NCBI GenBank assembly: GCA_017623615.1 | Contig: JAGAOT010000013.1 | Coordinates: 1-64,000, forward strand | Origin: Clostridia bacterium | Lineage (GTDB): Bacteria; Bacillota; Clostridia; Oscillospirales; Acutalibacteraceae | DNA: 64,000 nt | Direction of reading: 5' to 3' | Part shown: positions 1-8,248 of the stretch, one piece after another | How the letters are laid out: every line of letters begins with the position of its first letter | Position numbering within the stretch: position 1 is the first letter of the stretch | Notes under the pieces: generated by a model | The model's input: only the letters and a program-made list of their open reading frames with translations | Database searches by the model: none | What the model was told of the DNA's origin: nothing | Program-made: the position numbers and the translations under genes

Positions 1-753
1 AACAACTGCAACAAGGATAGTTGTTGAACCTGTGGGAACGGGAACTCTCTGTGCGGAGCCGATAAGCTTGCCGTTGAGCTCGGGGATAACAAGGCCGATA
101 GCCTTTGCTGCGCCTGTTGAGTTGGGAACGATGTTAGCAGCTGCTGCTCTTGCTCTGCGAAGGTCACCCTTTCTGTGAGGACCGTCGAGAACCATCTGGT
201 CGCCTGTGTAAGCGTGAACGGTTGTCATGATACCGCTCTGGATGGGAGCATAGTCGTTGAGAGCCTTTGCCATGGGAGCAAGGCAGTTTGTTGTGCAGGA
301 CGCTGCGGAAATGATTGTGTCTTCAGCGGTGAGAGTGCTCTCGTTAACGCTGTAAACGATTGTGGGAAGGTCGTTGCCTGCGGGAGCGGAAATAACAACT
401 TTCTTTGCGCCTGCATCGATGTGAGACTGGCTCTTTGCCTTTGAGGTGTAGAAGCCTGTGCACTCAAGAACAACGTCAACGCCGATTTCGCCCCAGGGGA
501 GCTCTGCAGCGTTAGCCTTAGCGTAGATTTTGATTTCTTTGCCGTCAACTGTGATGCTGTCTTCGCCTGCAACTACTGTGTCAGCAAGAGCGTATCTGCC
601 CTGAGCTGAGTCGTACTTGAGAAGATGAGCAAGCATCTTGGGGTTGGTAAGGTCGTTGATAGCAACGATTTCGTAGCCTTCTGCGCCGAACATCTGGCGG
701 AAAGCGAGGCGGCCGATGCGGCCGAATCCGTTAATTGCAACTTTAACTGCCAT
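1..753 (-). CDS. gap: Glyceraldehyde-3-phosphate dehydrogenase (3' end outside window)
   Basis: Catalyses the NAD-dependent oxidative phosphorylation of glyceraldehyde-3-phosphate in cytosolic glycolysis. The visible 251 residues start [16 protein letters not shown], the canonical Rossmann dinucleotide-binding start of the family, and contain the catalytic motif [10 protein letters not shown] with the nucleophile at about Cys153, followed by the HAYTGDQ and [12 protein letters not shown] segments of the catalytic domain. The C-terminal quarter is cut off by the window start. The ATG at 753 is preceded by GGAGG seven nucleotides upstream, and a sigma-A-type promoter lies at 797-825, so it is probably transcribed on its own. 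The next upstream gene on this strand is rlmH, about 200 bases away. Identity is certain; NAD rather than NADP preference is an inference from the glycolytic-type sequence. Confidence 0.98.
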   Translation of the reverse strand, partial: MAVKVAINGFGRIGRLAFRQMFGAEGYEIVAINDLTNPKMLAHLLKYDSAQGRYALADTVVAGEDSITVDGKEIKIYAKANAAELPWGEIGVDVVLECTGFYTSKAKSQSHIDAGAKKVVISAPAGNDLPTIVYSVNESTLTAEDTIISAASCTTNCLAPMAKALNDYAPIQSGIMTTVHAYTGDQMVLDGPHRKGDLRRARAAAANIVPNSTGAAKAIGLVIPELNGKLIGSAQRVPVPTGSTTILVAVV

Positions 754-796
754 GGTGAATTACCTCCAAAATTAATTTCAATTTTTGACCACATAT

Positions 797-825
797 ATTT
801 TATACATTTTCAGGCAAATATGCAA
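797..825 (-). promoter_or_regulatory. Sigma-A-type promoter of gap
   Basis: On the minus strand TTGCAT (825-820), a 17-nt spacer and TAAAAT (802-797) sit about 45 nt upstream of the gap start codon. The same hexamer pair with the same spacing occurs upstream of gdhA. Confidence 0.75.
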
Positions 826-948
826 CAGTTTTTTGATTAATTTTTCTTTTTTTTGAAACTTTTGGTAATCTGAACAAAATTACAAAAAAGTTGGGCAAAA
901 AGGGTGCAAAACTGCCAAATAAAAGAACGCTTTTTGGGGGAAATCGAA

Positions 949-1431
949 TTATTTATGATATTTTCCGCCGCTTGAAATCATGAAAGAGCGATAGATTTGC
1001 TCAAGAAGCATGACCCTTGCAAGCTGATGCGGAAAGGTCATCGGGCTCATGGACAGCCTGAATCTTGCTCTGTTTTTAACTGCGGGTGAAAGCCCGTGAG
1101 AGCCGCCGATGATAAAGCAGAGAGTGCCGAAGCCTGAAACAGCGCATTTTTCAATCTCTTTTGACAGCCCCTCGGAGGAGAGCTCTTTGCCCTCGATGCA
1201 CAGCGCAAAAACCGCTTCGTTTTGTCCGATTTTTGCGAGGATTCTTTCGCTTTCATCGGCAAGAGCGGCTTCAATTTGAGCGTCATTCGGGTTTTCGGGC
1301 AGTCTTGCTGGGGTTAGCTCGGTTATCTTCAGTTTACAGAATGCGCCGAGTCTTTTTTCGTATTCCGCGCATGCCATTCGCAGATAGTCCTCTTTTAATT
1401 TTCCCACGCAGATTATATTTATGTTAATCAT
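949..1431 (-). CDS. rlmH: 23S rRNA (pseudouridine-1915-N3)-methyltransferase RlmH
   Basis: Methylates N3 of pseudouridine 1915 in helix 69 of 23S rRNA, using S-adenosylmethionine, on the assembled 70S ribosome. The 160-residue protein has the usual family length (about 155-160). It starts MININIICVGKLKEDY, like the common start of RlmH, and carries the SPOUT-fold knot signature near the C-terminus: FIIGGSHGLSPAVK and later MTFPHQLARVMLLEQIYR, ending in GGKYHK, the conserved C-terminal segment that contacts the substrate. It stands alone, divergent from the M23 gene, whose start lies about 45 bases away; their promoters must overlap. Identification rests on clear family motifs. Confidence 0.96.
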   Translation of the reverse strand: MININIICVGKLKEDYLRMACAEYEKRLGAFCKLKITELTPARLPENPNDAQIEAALADESERILAKIGQNEAVFALCIEGKELSSEGLSKEIEKCAVSGFGTLCFIIGGSHGLSPAVKNRARFRLSMSPMTFPHQLARVMLLEQIYRSFMISSGGKYHK

Positions 1432-1475
1432 TATTGCCTCCGTATCGGAATAAGTTTAAAGCGGGAGTGATTATA

Positions 1476-2558
1476 TTGAAAATGCTTAAAGAAAGGCTGC
1501 TTGTGCTTGCTTTTTGCCTTTTTATGATTGTGTGCTGTGCGGCGGGAGTTAACCTCACCCAAAATGCTTCGGATACCGCGGCAAATACGGCGCAAACCGA
1601 TGCGGGAACAACCGAAAAATACATAAAATGGGTTGATTTTTCGCCCGATTACAATGCACTTTGCGACACCATGCAGCTTGATATTTCCACCTACGGCACA
1701 GAGAGGCATCTTTCCTGGATAGACACCCTTTCTTTCCTTGCCTGCAAAAACGGCGGGCATTGGGAGAATTACAAGCGTTCACAGCTCGACAAGCTTGTTG
1801 AGGCTCTCGGAGAGGATTTGCAGCCCGATGACCTTATGAAAACCAACAGCTATTATGCTTTTTATAAAGAAGCATACGGTGCCGTGCTGTCCGGGCTTCT
1901 CGGCGAATACACAAAGGCGGCACCCGACGGAAACGGCGGAATAAAAGCGGTTGAGGGCTACGGATTAAAAGCATATTCACCCATAGCTGAGGGCTTTTGG
2001 TACAGCCATTATGACGATTACGGCGTTTCACGTTCTTACGGATATAAACGGCAGCATTTAGGCAACGATTTGATGGGGTCAATCGGCACTCCGATTGTTG
2101 CTGTTGAAGGCGGAACGGTTGAGGCGATGGGCTGGAACCGCTATGGCGGCTGGCGTATTGCCATACGCAGCTTTGACGGAAAACGCTCCTATTATTACGC
2201 CCATTTGCGGCGCAACAAGCCCTACGCAAGCGGGCTTGAGATTGGCTCAAAGGTCAAGGCGGGTGATGTGATAGGCTACCTCGGGATGACGGGATATTCA
2301 ACCGAAGAAAACGTTAACGGGATGAATGTTCCGCACCTGCATCTCGGCATGCAGCTCGTTTTTAATGAGGTGCAGAAAGAGGGTACAAACCAAATTTGGA
2401 TTGATATGTATGCACTTGTTGAATTGCTGAATAAGAACAAAGCTACGGTTATAAAGGATGAAGAAAGCGGCGAATATAAAAGAGTTTATGACATTTTTGA
2501 TTTGTCATATCCCCATGAAATGCGCCATCTGACAACCGTTGCCGCGCCTGAAAATTAA
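1476..2558 (+). CDS. Secreted/membrane-anchored M23 (LytM) family peptidase
   Basis: Predicted cell-wall endopeptidase or murein-binding protein outside the membrane. The start is taken as the TTG at 1476 because GGGAG lies eight nucleotides upstream; an ATG at 1482 in the same frame is the alternative. A hydrophobic N-terminus (LLVLAFCLFMIVCCAAG) acts as signal peptide or anchor. The M23 domain lies at about residues 185-300 and keeps the zinc ligands: H194-x3-D198 in HLGND and H287-x-H289 in HLHLG. The middle part (residues 40-180) has no recognised domain. The 360-residue length is ordinary. Its stop overlaps by four bases the convergent stop of the YycJ-type gene. Substrate is unknown. 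Confidence 0.85.
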   Translation: MKMLKERLLVLAFCLFMIVCCAAGVNLTQNASDTAANTAQTDAGTTEKYIKWVDFSPDYNALCDTMQLDISTYGTERHLSWIDTLSFLACKNGGHWENYKRSQLDKLVEALGEDLQPDDLMKTNSYYAFYKEAYGAVLSGLLGEYTKAAPDGNGGIKAVEGYGLKAYSPIAEGFWYSHYDDYGVSRSYGYKRQHLGNDLMGSIGTPIVAVEGGTVEAMGWNRYGGWRIAIRSFDGKRSYYYAHLRRNKPYASGLEIGSKVKAGDVIGYLGMTGYSTEENVNGMNVPHLHLGMQLVFNEVQKEGTNQIWIDMYALVELLNKNKATVIKDEESGEYKRVYDIFDLSYPHEMRHLTTVAAPEN

Positions 2559-3340
2559 AAAGATACGGCGGGGTTTTTGTCGCCTGCAACGCTTAAAATA
2601 TAGTCTATGTTTTCGCGCGCGCCCGCCATTGTCATTGCGGCGTGAGTGGTTTCAAACGCCAATGACGGAATGTTGTTTTCTTTGCTCAAATGCCCCAGAA
2701 TGAAGCGCGTTGTGCCCGATTCCATAAGCCGCACGGCTGTTTTTGCGCAGTTTTCGTTGGAAAGGTGTCCGTGATTTGAAAGGATTCTTTGCTTCAAAAA
2801 ATAAGGGTAAGGTCCGTTTTGCAGCATGCCCACATCGTGGTTGGATTCAAGCAGCACAAGGTCACAGCCGTAGATTGCGTTCATCACGCAGTCGTCGACA
2901 ATTCCTATATCCGTTGCAACGGCAATTCGCTTGCTGTCGGGCGTGACAACGCTGTAGCCCGTGCTTTCACGGGTATCGTGCGGCGTTTTGAAGGGTCGCA
3001 CAAACATCCCGCCCGCTTCAATTCCCTGCGCGGGGATGATATCGGTTTTCATTTTCGGTGTTATTGCGCCAAGCTCTTCCATGCCGGCAAGAGTGCCCTC
3101 GGAGCCATAAACCTTGATTCCGTGCCTTTCGGCAAAAACACGCACTCCGATTATATGGTCGGTATGTTCATGAGTTACGAAAATTGCGGCTATTGATGAG
3201 GGGTCAACACCTATGTCGGCAAGAGCATCCGCTGTTCTTTTTGCGCTTACGCCAACGTCAATCAGAATGCCGCCCTGCGAACCGCCTATGTATGTGCAGT
3301 TACCGCTGCTTGATGAATAAAGAGAACAAAATTTTGCCAT
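2555..3340 (-). CDS. YycJ/WalJ-type metallo-beta-lactamase-fold hydrolase
   Basis: A 261-residue metallo-beta-lactamase-fold protein. It starts MAKFCSLYSSSSGNCTYI, matching the conserved SSSSGN start of the YycJ (WalJ) family, and has the metal-binding signature HEHTDH (His57, His59, Asp61, His62) plus later LLESNHD and LGHLSKENN metal-ligand segments. In Bacillus the homologue is a 5'-exonuclease-like enzyme encoded beside the WalRK cell-wall two-component system and linked to wall and replication homeostasis; here no WalRK is nearby and murA lies upstream instead. A terminator-like hairpin at 3362-3389 separates it from murA, so it probably has reduced read-through or its own promoter. Function beyond the family is uncertain. 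Confidence 0.88.
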   Translation of the reverse strand: MAKFCSLYSSSSGNCTYIGGSQGGILIDVGVSAKRTADALADIGVDPSSIAAIFVTHEHTDHIIGVRVFAERHGIKVYGSEGTLAGMEELGAITPKMKTDIIPAQGIEAGGMFVRPFKTPHDTRESTGYSVVTPDSKRIAVATDIGIVDDCVMNAIYGCDLVLLESNHDVGMLQNGPYPYFLKQRILSNHGHLSNENCAKTAVRLMESGTTRFILGHLSKENNIPSLAFETTHAAMTMAGARENIDYILSVAGDKNPAVSF

Positions 3341-3361
3341 ATTTACCCTTTCAAATTCAAA

Positions 3362-3389
3362 ACGGGCTGTTCGGTAAAGAGCAGCCCGT
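3362..3389 (-). terminator. Terminator-like hairpin after murA
   Basis: Arms ACGGGCTG (3362-3369) and CAGCCCGT (3382-3389) are perfectly complementary; on the minus strand the stem is followed by TTTTG. It lies between murA and the yycJ-type gene. Confidence 0.6.
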
Positions 3390-3413
3390 ATTTAATATAC
3401 ATTAATATTAGTT

Positions 3414-4706
3414 CTAACCTGCATTTGTCAAGCTGTTGGGCTCGGGGCAGAAAACGCGTTTGATATCGGCGCCGATGCCTTTCAGCTTTTCAACAACATC
3501 CTCGTAGCCTCTGTCGATATGGAGAATGTCTTCAATTTCTGTTGTGCCGCTTGCGGCAAGACCTGCAATTATCATTGCCGCGCCCGCACGAAGGTCGTCG
3601 GCTTTTACGGGCGCACCCTTAAGCTGCTCAACACCCTGCACAACGGCAAGCTGACCGTCTGCCTTAATATCCGCGCCCATTCTGTTAAGCTGGTCGGCAT
3701 AACGGAAACGGTTTGACCAAATGCTTTCGGAAACAATGCTTGTTCCGTCCGCAAGAGCAAGCAAAACCGCCATCTGCGGCTGCATGTCGGTGGGGAAGCC
3801 GGGGTGAGGCATGGTTTTGATGTTGCATTTGCCGGGGCGTCTGTCAAGAGAAACTCTGACAGCATCGTCAAATTCCTCAACCTCTGCACCGCATTCGATA
3901 AGCTTTTTGGAGATTGATTCAAGATGCTTGGGGATAACGTTTTTAATGATAACATTGCCGTGAGTGGCTGCTGCCGCAACCATATATGTGCCGGCTTCAA
4001 TCTGGTCGGGAATGATTGAATAGTTGCAGCCGTGAAGCTGTTCAACACCTCTGACCTTGATAACGTCTGTGCCCGCGCCGCGGACATCCGCGCCCATTGA
4101 GTTAAGGAAGTTTGCAAGGTCAACGATATGAGGCTCTTTTGCGGCGTTTTCGATAACCGTCAGACCCTCTGCCTTAACAGCGGCAAGAAGAATGTTGACC
4201 GTTGCACCGACGGAAACCATGTCAAGGTAAATCGGGCTGCCGATAAGCTTCGATGCTTTAGCGTCAACGGTTGCATTATCTTCAACCGAAACACTTGCGC
4301 CTAAAAGCTCAAAGCCCTTGATGTGCTGGTCAATGGGTCTTGCGCCGAGGTAGCAGCCGCCGGGCATTGCAACCTTGGCTCTGCCGTATCTGCCGAGAAG
4401 CGCACCGATGAAATAATACGAAGCACGCAGATGCTTAGTCATGTCATGTGAAATAACATAGGAGTTAACAAAGCGCGAATCTATTTCAACAGTATTTTTA
4501 TTTATAAGCTTAACCTTTGCGCCGATATGCGCAAGAATTTTCATCATGTAGTTAACATCGCTGATGGAGCAGGGGAGGTTTTCAATGACGCAGACATCCT
4601 GTGAAAGAATGGATGCGGCAAGGATGGGAAGAGCCGCATTTTTTGCGCCGCTTATCTCAACCTCTCCGTGAAGGGGAGCGCCGCCGTTGATTATAAATTT
4701 CTCCAA
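3414..4706 (-). CDS. murA: UDP-N-acetylglucosamine 1-carboxyvinyltransferase
   Basis: Transfers enolpyruvate from phosphoenolpyruvate to UDP-GlcNAc, the first committed step of peptidoglycan synthesis, in the cytosol. The start is put at the TTG at 4706: GAGGGA lies seven nucleotides upstream, and this start gives MEKFIINGG with the catalytic Lys22-Asn23 (GAKNAAL) at the standard numbering. An in-frame ATG at 4724 would place that Shine-Dalgarno sequence inside the gene. The active-site Cys, target of fosfomycin, is Cys118 in PGGCYLGARP, so the enzyme should be fosfomycin-sensitive in principle. The 430 residues match the family. A -10-like TATAAT lies at 4777-4772 on the minus strand. A second murA (murZ) copy, common in Firmicutes, is not in this window. 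Confidence 0.97.
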   Translation of the reverse strand: MEKFIINGGAPLHGEVEISGAKNAALPILAASILSQDVCVIENLPCSISDVNYMMKILAHIGAKVKLINKNTVEIDSRFVNSYVISHDMTKHLRASYYFIGALLGRYGRAKVAMPGGCYLGARPIDQHIKGFELLGASVSVEDNATVDAKASKLIGSPIYLDMVSVGATVNILLAAVKAEGLTVIENAAKEPHIVDLANFLNSMGADVRGAGTDVIKVRGVEQLHGCNYSIIPDQIEAGTYMVAAAATHGNVIIKNVIPKHLESISKKLIECGAEVEEFDDAVRVSLDRRPGKCNIKTMPHPGFPTDMQPQMAVLLALADGTSIVSESIWSNRFRYADQLNRMGADIKADGQLAVVQGVEQLKGAPVKADDLRAGAAMIIAGLAASGTTEIEDILHIDRGYEDVVEKLKGIGADIKRVFCPEPNSLTNAG

Positions 4707-4771
4707 GAGTGTTCCCTCTTTCATCTGAAATTCTTATATGATAAATAACGATAAAAATCAAAGTTCATGAT

Positions 4772-4777
4772 ATTATA
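4772..4777 (-). promoter_or_regulatory. -10 element for murA
   Basis: Minus-strand TATAAT about 65 nt upstream of the TTG start; the matching -35 position (TTTCAA at 17-nt spacing) is weak. Confidence 0.4.
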
Positions 4778-5248
4778 TCATTGTTTTTATAATTTGAAAA
4801 GACCTTATTTAAAAAAATCTGTCATTTTTTCGTAATTTTTTTGTAATTTTTTCGATAAAATTGCATCTTGAATTAAACTGCATATATAGTATGCCGAAAA
4901 TCGTGATACATATATGCAGTAAATTTTTATTTGTATCAAAGTTAAAGTGCACAAAAAACATGCAGCTTATTTGTTGATTGTCACAACAGTGTTTTTTACC
5001 GAATTGTTATTGGTATTTTTTACCTAATAATACTTTTGCATGCATTGATTTTTGAAAGAAAACTGTTATTTTTCACAAAAAAGCGAGTGATTTTTTGTGT
5101 TAAATACAAAAAACGCGTTGCGCGATTCATTGAACTCTACAAAGGCTTTGACACCCCGAAATCGACTAAAATTTGTTGATTTTGAATAAAAACGGCTGAA
5201 AATTCACAATAAATTCAAAAAAATCTTGAAAAAAAGTGAATAAATCTA

Positions 5249-5277
5249 TTGCAAAACTCCTGTCTGTTGTGTAAAAT
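5249..5277 (+). promoter_or_regulatory. Sigma-A-type promoter upstream of the PucR-type regulator and ftsEX
   Basis: TTGCAA (5249-5254), a 17-nt spacer and TAAAAT (5272-5277), about 75 nt before the start codon at 5352. Confidence 0.75.
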
Positions 5278-5351
5278 GTAGATATCCCAATGGTCATTTT
5301 GTATAAATTCGCAAAAGAAGTCAAAAGAAAACGAATTGAGGGGTAATTATT

Positions 5352-6434
5352 ATGTCAAACAGAATTTTCCAGGGTCTTGTCCACCAAATGAAAGATGCTG
5401 TCGGCAGAACCTTGGGCGTAATTGACGAAACCGGAACTGTTATCGCTTGCAGCGAGCTCAGCAAAATCGGTGAGGTTATATCCACCGCGGGCGAGGTTTT
5501 TGCGGACGGCGAGCTCCATTATATTAACGGTTATACTTTCTGCAATTTCGGTTCACATATTCAAACGGAATATGCTGTTTTTGTTGAGGGTACGGATGAG
5601 CTTGCGGGCAGATTTGCGGCAGTTTGCTGCGTTTCGCTTGAAAATCTCAAACAATACTATGAAGAAAAGTTTGACAGAGGCAACTTTATCAAAAACGTTA
5701 TTCTTGATAACATACTCCCCGGCGACATCTATCTCAAATCCAGAGAACTCCGCTTCACTTCGGAGGCAACAAGGGTCGTTTTGCTTATAAGAATAACAGA
5801 CCACAACGATGCCGCTGTTTTTGACACCGTTCAGAATCTTTTCCCCGACAAGAGCAAGGATTTCGTTATCAACATCAACGAGCACGATATCGCCATTGTC
5901 AAGGAAGTTCGCAGCAACATCGAAACAAAAGACCTTGAAAAGCTTGCACGCTCAATTTCCGATTCATTGAGCACCGAGCTTTATACCCATGTTCTTGTGG
6001 GTATCGGCACAACAATCGAAGGCATAAAGGACCTTGCGCGTTCGTTCAAGGAAGCTCAGATTGCTCTTGAAGTAGGCAAGGTGTTTGACACCGAAAAAAC
6101 CATTGTCAGCTATGAAAATCTCGGCATTGCACGCCTTATTTATCAGCTCCCCACCACTCTTTGTGACATGTTCCTCAGAGAGGTATTCAAGAGGGGCTCA
6201 ATCGAAAGCCTTGACCACGAAACTCTGTTTACAATCCAGAAGTTCTTCGAAAACAACCTTAACGTTTCCGAAACTTCAAGAAAGCTGTTTGTTCACAGAA
6301 ACACCCTTGTTTACAGACTTGAAAAAATCAAGAAGCTCACCGGTCTTGATTTGAGAGAGTTTGACGACGCAATCGTATTTAAAGTTGCGCTCATGGTTAA
6401 GAAATATCTTGATGCAAAGCCCGTCAAGTATTAA
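5352..6434 (+). CDS. PucR/CdaR-family transcriptional regulator
   Basis: Predicted cytosolic transcription factor of 360 residues. The C-terminal end, about residues 300-350 (NVSETSRKLFVHRNTLVYRL followed by EKIKKLTGLDLREFDDA), is the PucR-type helix-turn-helix, in which arrays of such regulators often end. The N-terminal 100 residues (TLGVIDETGTVIACSE) resemble a sensory, PAS- or diacid-recognition-like domain, and the middle holds a GGDEF-like degenerate fold typical of CdaR. The ATG at 5352 has GAGGGG nine nucleotides upstream. It is followed after 54 bases by ftsE and may be cotranscribed with it, which suggests, without proof, a link to envelope or division control. The inducer is unknown. 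Confidence 0.85.
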   Translation: MSNRIFQGLVHQMKDAVGRTLGVIDETGTVIACSELSKIGEVISTAGEVFADGELHYINGYTFCNFGSHIQTEYAVFVEGTDELAGRFAAVCCVSLENLKQYYEEKFDRGNFIKNVILDNILPGDIYLKSRELRFTSEATRVVLLIRITDHNDAAVFDTVQNLFPDKSKDFVININEHDIAIVKEVRSNIETKDLEKLARSISDSLSTELYTHVLVGIGTTIEGIKDLARSFKEAQIALEVGKVFDTEKTIVSYENLGIARLIYQLPTTLCDMFLREVFKRGSIESLDHETLFTIQKFFENNLNVSETSRKLFVHRNTLVYRLEKIKKLTGLDLREFDDAIVFKVALMVKKYLDAKPVKY

Positions 6435-6488
6435 TGCCGCAAAGCTGTCACGTTTCTTTTCTAAATAAAATTTTGAGGATATGATACT

Positions 6489-7334
6489 GTGATTGAATTT
6501 AAAAATGTATCCAAAAAGTATGACGGTGCGCCCGCCTATGCTTTAAAAGATATAAATTTAACTATAGATAAAGGCGAATTTGTTTTCGTTGTCGGCTCAT
6601 CGGGCGCGGGCAAGAGCACCTTTCTCAAGCTTATGATGCGCGAGGAAGTGCCCTCCAACGGAACAATCGTTGTTGACGATACAGACCTTACCAAAATAAA
6701 AAAGCGCGACATCCCGAAATTCCGCCGCAGGCTCGGCATAGTTTTTCAGGATTTCCGCCTTATTCCCAATATGACTGTTTTTGATAACGTTGCGTTTGCA
6801 ATGCGCGTTATCGGAACAAAGGAGAAAAAAATCCGCCGAAGAGTTCCCTATGTTTTGAGCCTTATGGGTCTTAACGAGAAGGCGAGAAACTATCCCAAGG
6901 AGCTTTCTGGCGGTGAGCAGCAGAGAGTTGCTCTTGCGCGTGCGCTTGCAAACAACGCCGAAATCATCATTGCGGACGAGCCTACCGGCAACGTTGACCC
7001 GCAGATGAGCTACGAGATTGTTGATTTGCTTATGCGCCTTAACGAAGCGGGCACAACCGTTATCATGGTTACCCATGAACACAGCCTTGTGCGATGCTTT
7101 GACAAACGCGTAATTATTCTTGACAAGGGCAGCGTTGTTTCCGACGGCGGCACTCTTAACCGCGAAGCGGCAACCTCACACATCAACCCTGTCAGCGAGA
7201 TTTCCAACGAATATGTTGTGCCTCCCGAGGAGGATTATTCCGCCTATGCAGGCTTCAGCGCGGAGCAAGGCTCTGCTGACGAGGAGCCCTTTGAAATTGC
7301 GGAAGAATTTATATTGACCGGAGGCGATGAATAA
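6489..7334 (+). CDS. ftsE: Cell division ATP-binding protein FtsE
   Basis: ATPase of the FtsEX complex, which transmits an ATP-driven signal through FtsX to activate a peptidoglycan hydrolase outside the cell. Walker A is GSSGAGKST (residues 36-44), the ABC signature is LSGGEQQRVALARAL (about 137-151), and Walker B plus D-loop is IIADEPTGNVD. The GTG start at 6489 has GAGGAT nine nucleotides upstream. The core matches FtsE (about 228 residues), but the protein runs to 281 because of an acidic, low-complexity C-terminal tail of about 50 residues rich in Glu and Ser. Its TAA overlaps the ftsX start by one base (TAATG), indicating translational coupling. Confidence 0.96.
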   Translation: MIEFKNVSKKYDGAPAYALKDINLTIDKGEFVFVVGSSGAGKSTFLKLMMREEVPSNGTIVVDDTDLTKIKKRDIPKFRRRLGIVFQDFRLIPNMTVFDNVAFAMRVIGTKEKKIRRRVPYVLSLMGLNEKARNYPKELSGGEQQRVALARALANNAEIIIADEPTGNVDPQMSYEIVDLLMRLNEAGTTVIMVTHEHSLVRCFDKRVIILDKGSVVSDGGTLNREAATSHINPVSEISNEYVVPPEEDYSAYAGFSAEQGSADEEPFEIAEEFILTGGDE

Positions 7335-8248
7335 TGGGTAAACTCGGATATTTGACAAAAGAGGGATTCCGAAACCTCAAGGTCAACAAGCTTATGTCCG
7401 TCGCTTCGGTAACCGTGCTTTTCAGCTGCCTTATGCTTATAGGTATCGCATTCATGCTGCTTGTCAACATTGAGGCATTTATCGGCGGAATTGAAGCGGA
7501 AAACGTTATTATGGTTTACGCTGACCTTGATTCCACTGAGGTTGACTACATTTCTCTCGGCAACAGGCTTGAAAGCATTGACAACGTTGCATTTATAGAA
7601 AAGGTTGAAAAAGAGCAGGCTTATGCCGAAATTCTTTCGGAGCTTGATGAGGGGCTCAAATCATATTTGAGCGATATTAACGAAAACCCGCTTCCCGATG
7701 CTTACAGAGTTACCGTTGCCGATATGACGGGCTTTGATGCTGTTGTTTCGGAAATAAAAACTCTCGGCGGAATAGAAAGAGTTTATGAAAACAGCTCCCT
7801 TGCAAGGCAGCTTTCGGGTATAAGAAATTCCGTGACTTATATCAGTGCAGGCATGATTGCTTTGCTCCTTATCGTTTCACTCTTTATTATTTCCAACACA
7901 ATTAAGGTTACAATGTTCAGCCGCCGCCTTGAGATAAGTATTATGAAAAGCGTCGGCGCAACCAATTCATTCATCCGCTGGCCGTTTATGGTTGAAGGTA
8001 TTATTATCGGAATCATAGCCGGCTTGCTTGCCACGGGAGCAGTTTGGGCGATTTATGAATTTGCTCTCGGCTCGTTTACATCCGTGCTTTCCGGCTTCGG
8101 CGGGGAAGTTCAGATAAGTTTCCTCGATTATGCTCTTTATCTTGTTGCGGCTTTTGTAGGTATCGGCATTTTCACCGGCATTTTCGGCAGCGCAACATCG
8201 ATAAGAAAATATTTGAAGGAAAGGAAGTTTGTTGAGCTTGAAGAATAA
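7334..8248 (+). CDS. ftsX: Cell division protein FtsX (permease-like subunit)
   Basis: Membrane partner of FtsE; its extracellular loop recruits and activates the wall hydrolase. The 304 residues show four membrane segments: about residues 21-43, then 172-195, 222-245 and 268-290, with a large extracytoplasmic domain between the first two, as in FtsX. The motif MKSVGATNSFIRWPF, in the loop after helix two, is the conserved FtsX cytoplasmic segment. It overlaps ftsE by one base and is overlapped by the start of the M23 hydrolase gene, so the three are translated together. This gene order (ftsE-ftsX-hydrolase-S41 protease) parallels ftsEX-ctpB of Bacillus. Confidence 0.96.
   Translation: MGKLGYLTKEGFRNLKVNKLMSVASVTVLFSCLMLIGIAFMLLVNIEAFIGGIEAENVIMVYADLDSTEVDYISLGNRLESIDNVAFIEKVEKEQAYAEILSELDEGLKSYLSDINENPLPDAYRVTVADMTGFDAVVSEIKTLGGIERVYENSSLARQLSGIRNSVTYISAGMIALLLIVSLFIISNTIKVTMFSRRLEISIMKSVGATNSFIRWPFMVEGIIIGIIAGLLATGAVWAIYEFALGSFTSVLSGFGGEVQISFLDYALYLVAAFVGIGIFTGIFGSATSIRKYLKERKFVELEE

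Larger units (their letters stand above)
4725..5351. other. Long A/T-rich intergenic region between murA and the PucR-type regulator
   Basis: About 630 bases without a supportable gene. It holds the murA -10 element, the promoter at 5249-5277, a 9-bp inverted repeat CACAAAAAA/TTTTTTGTG (5074-5082 with 5091-5099), a TGATACA/TGTATCA inverted pair around 4904-4938, and two TTTTTTACC(G/T)AAT-like blocks near 4995 and 5023. No open frame with a ribosome binding site was found. The symmetric elements could be regulator sites, possibly for the downstream PucR-type protein; this is inference. Confidence 0.5.

Noticed and set aside
1434..1475. Longer start of the first M23 gene at 1434
   Set aside because: It would run into the rlmH start region without a ribosome binding site; GGGAG fits the TTG at 1476.
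4725..5351. Replication origin or attachment site in the A/T-rich gap
   Set aside because: No DnaA-box cluster (TTATCCACA type), no dnaA/dnaN neighbours and no integrase.
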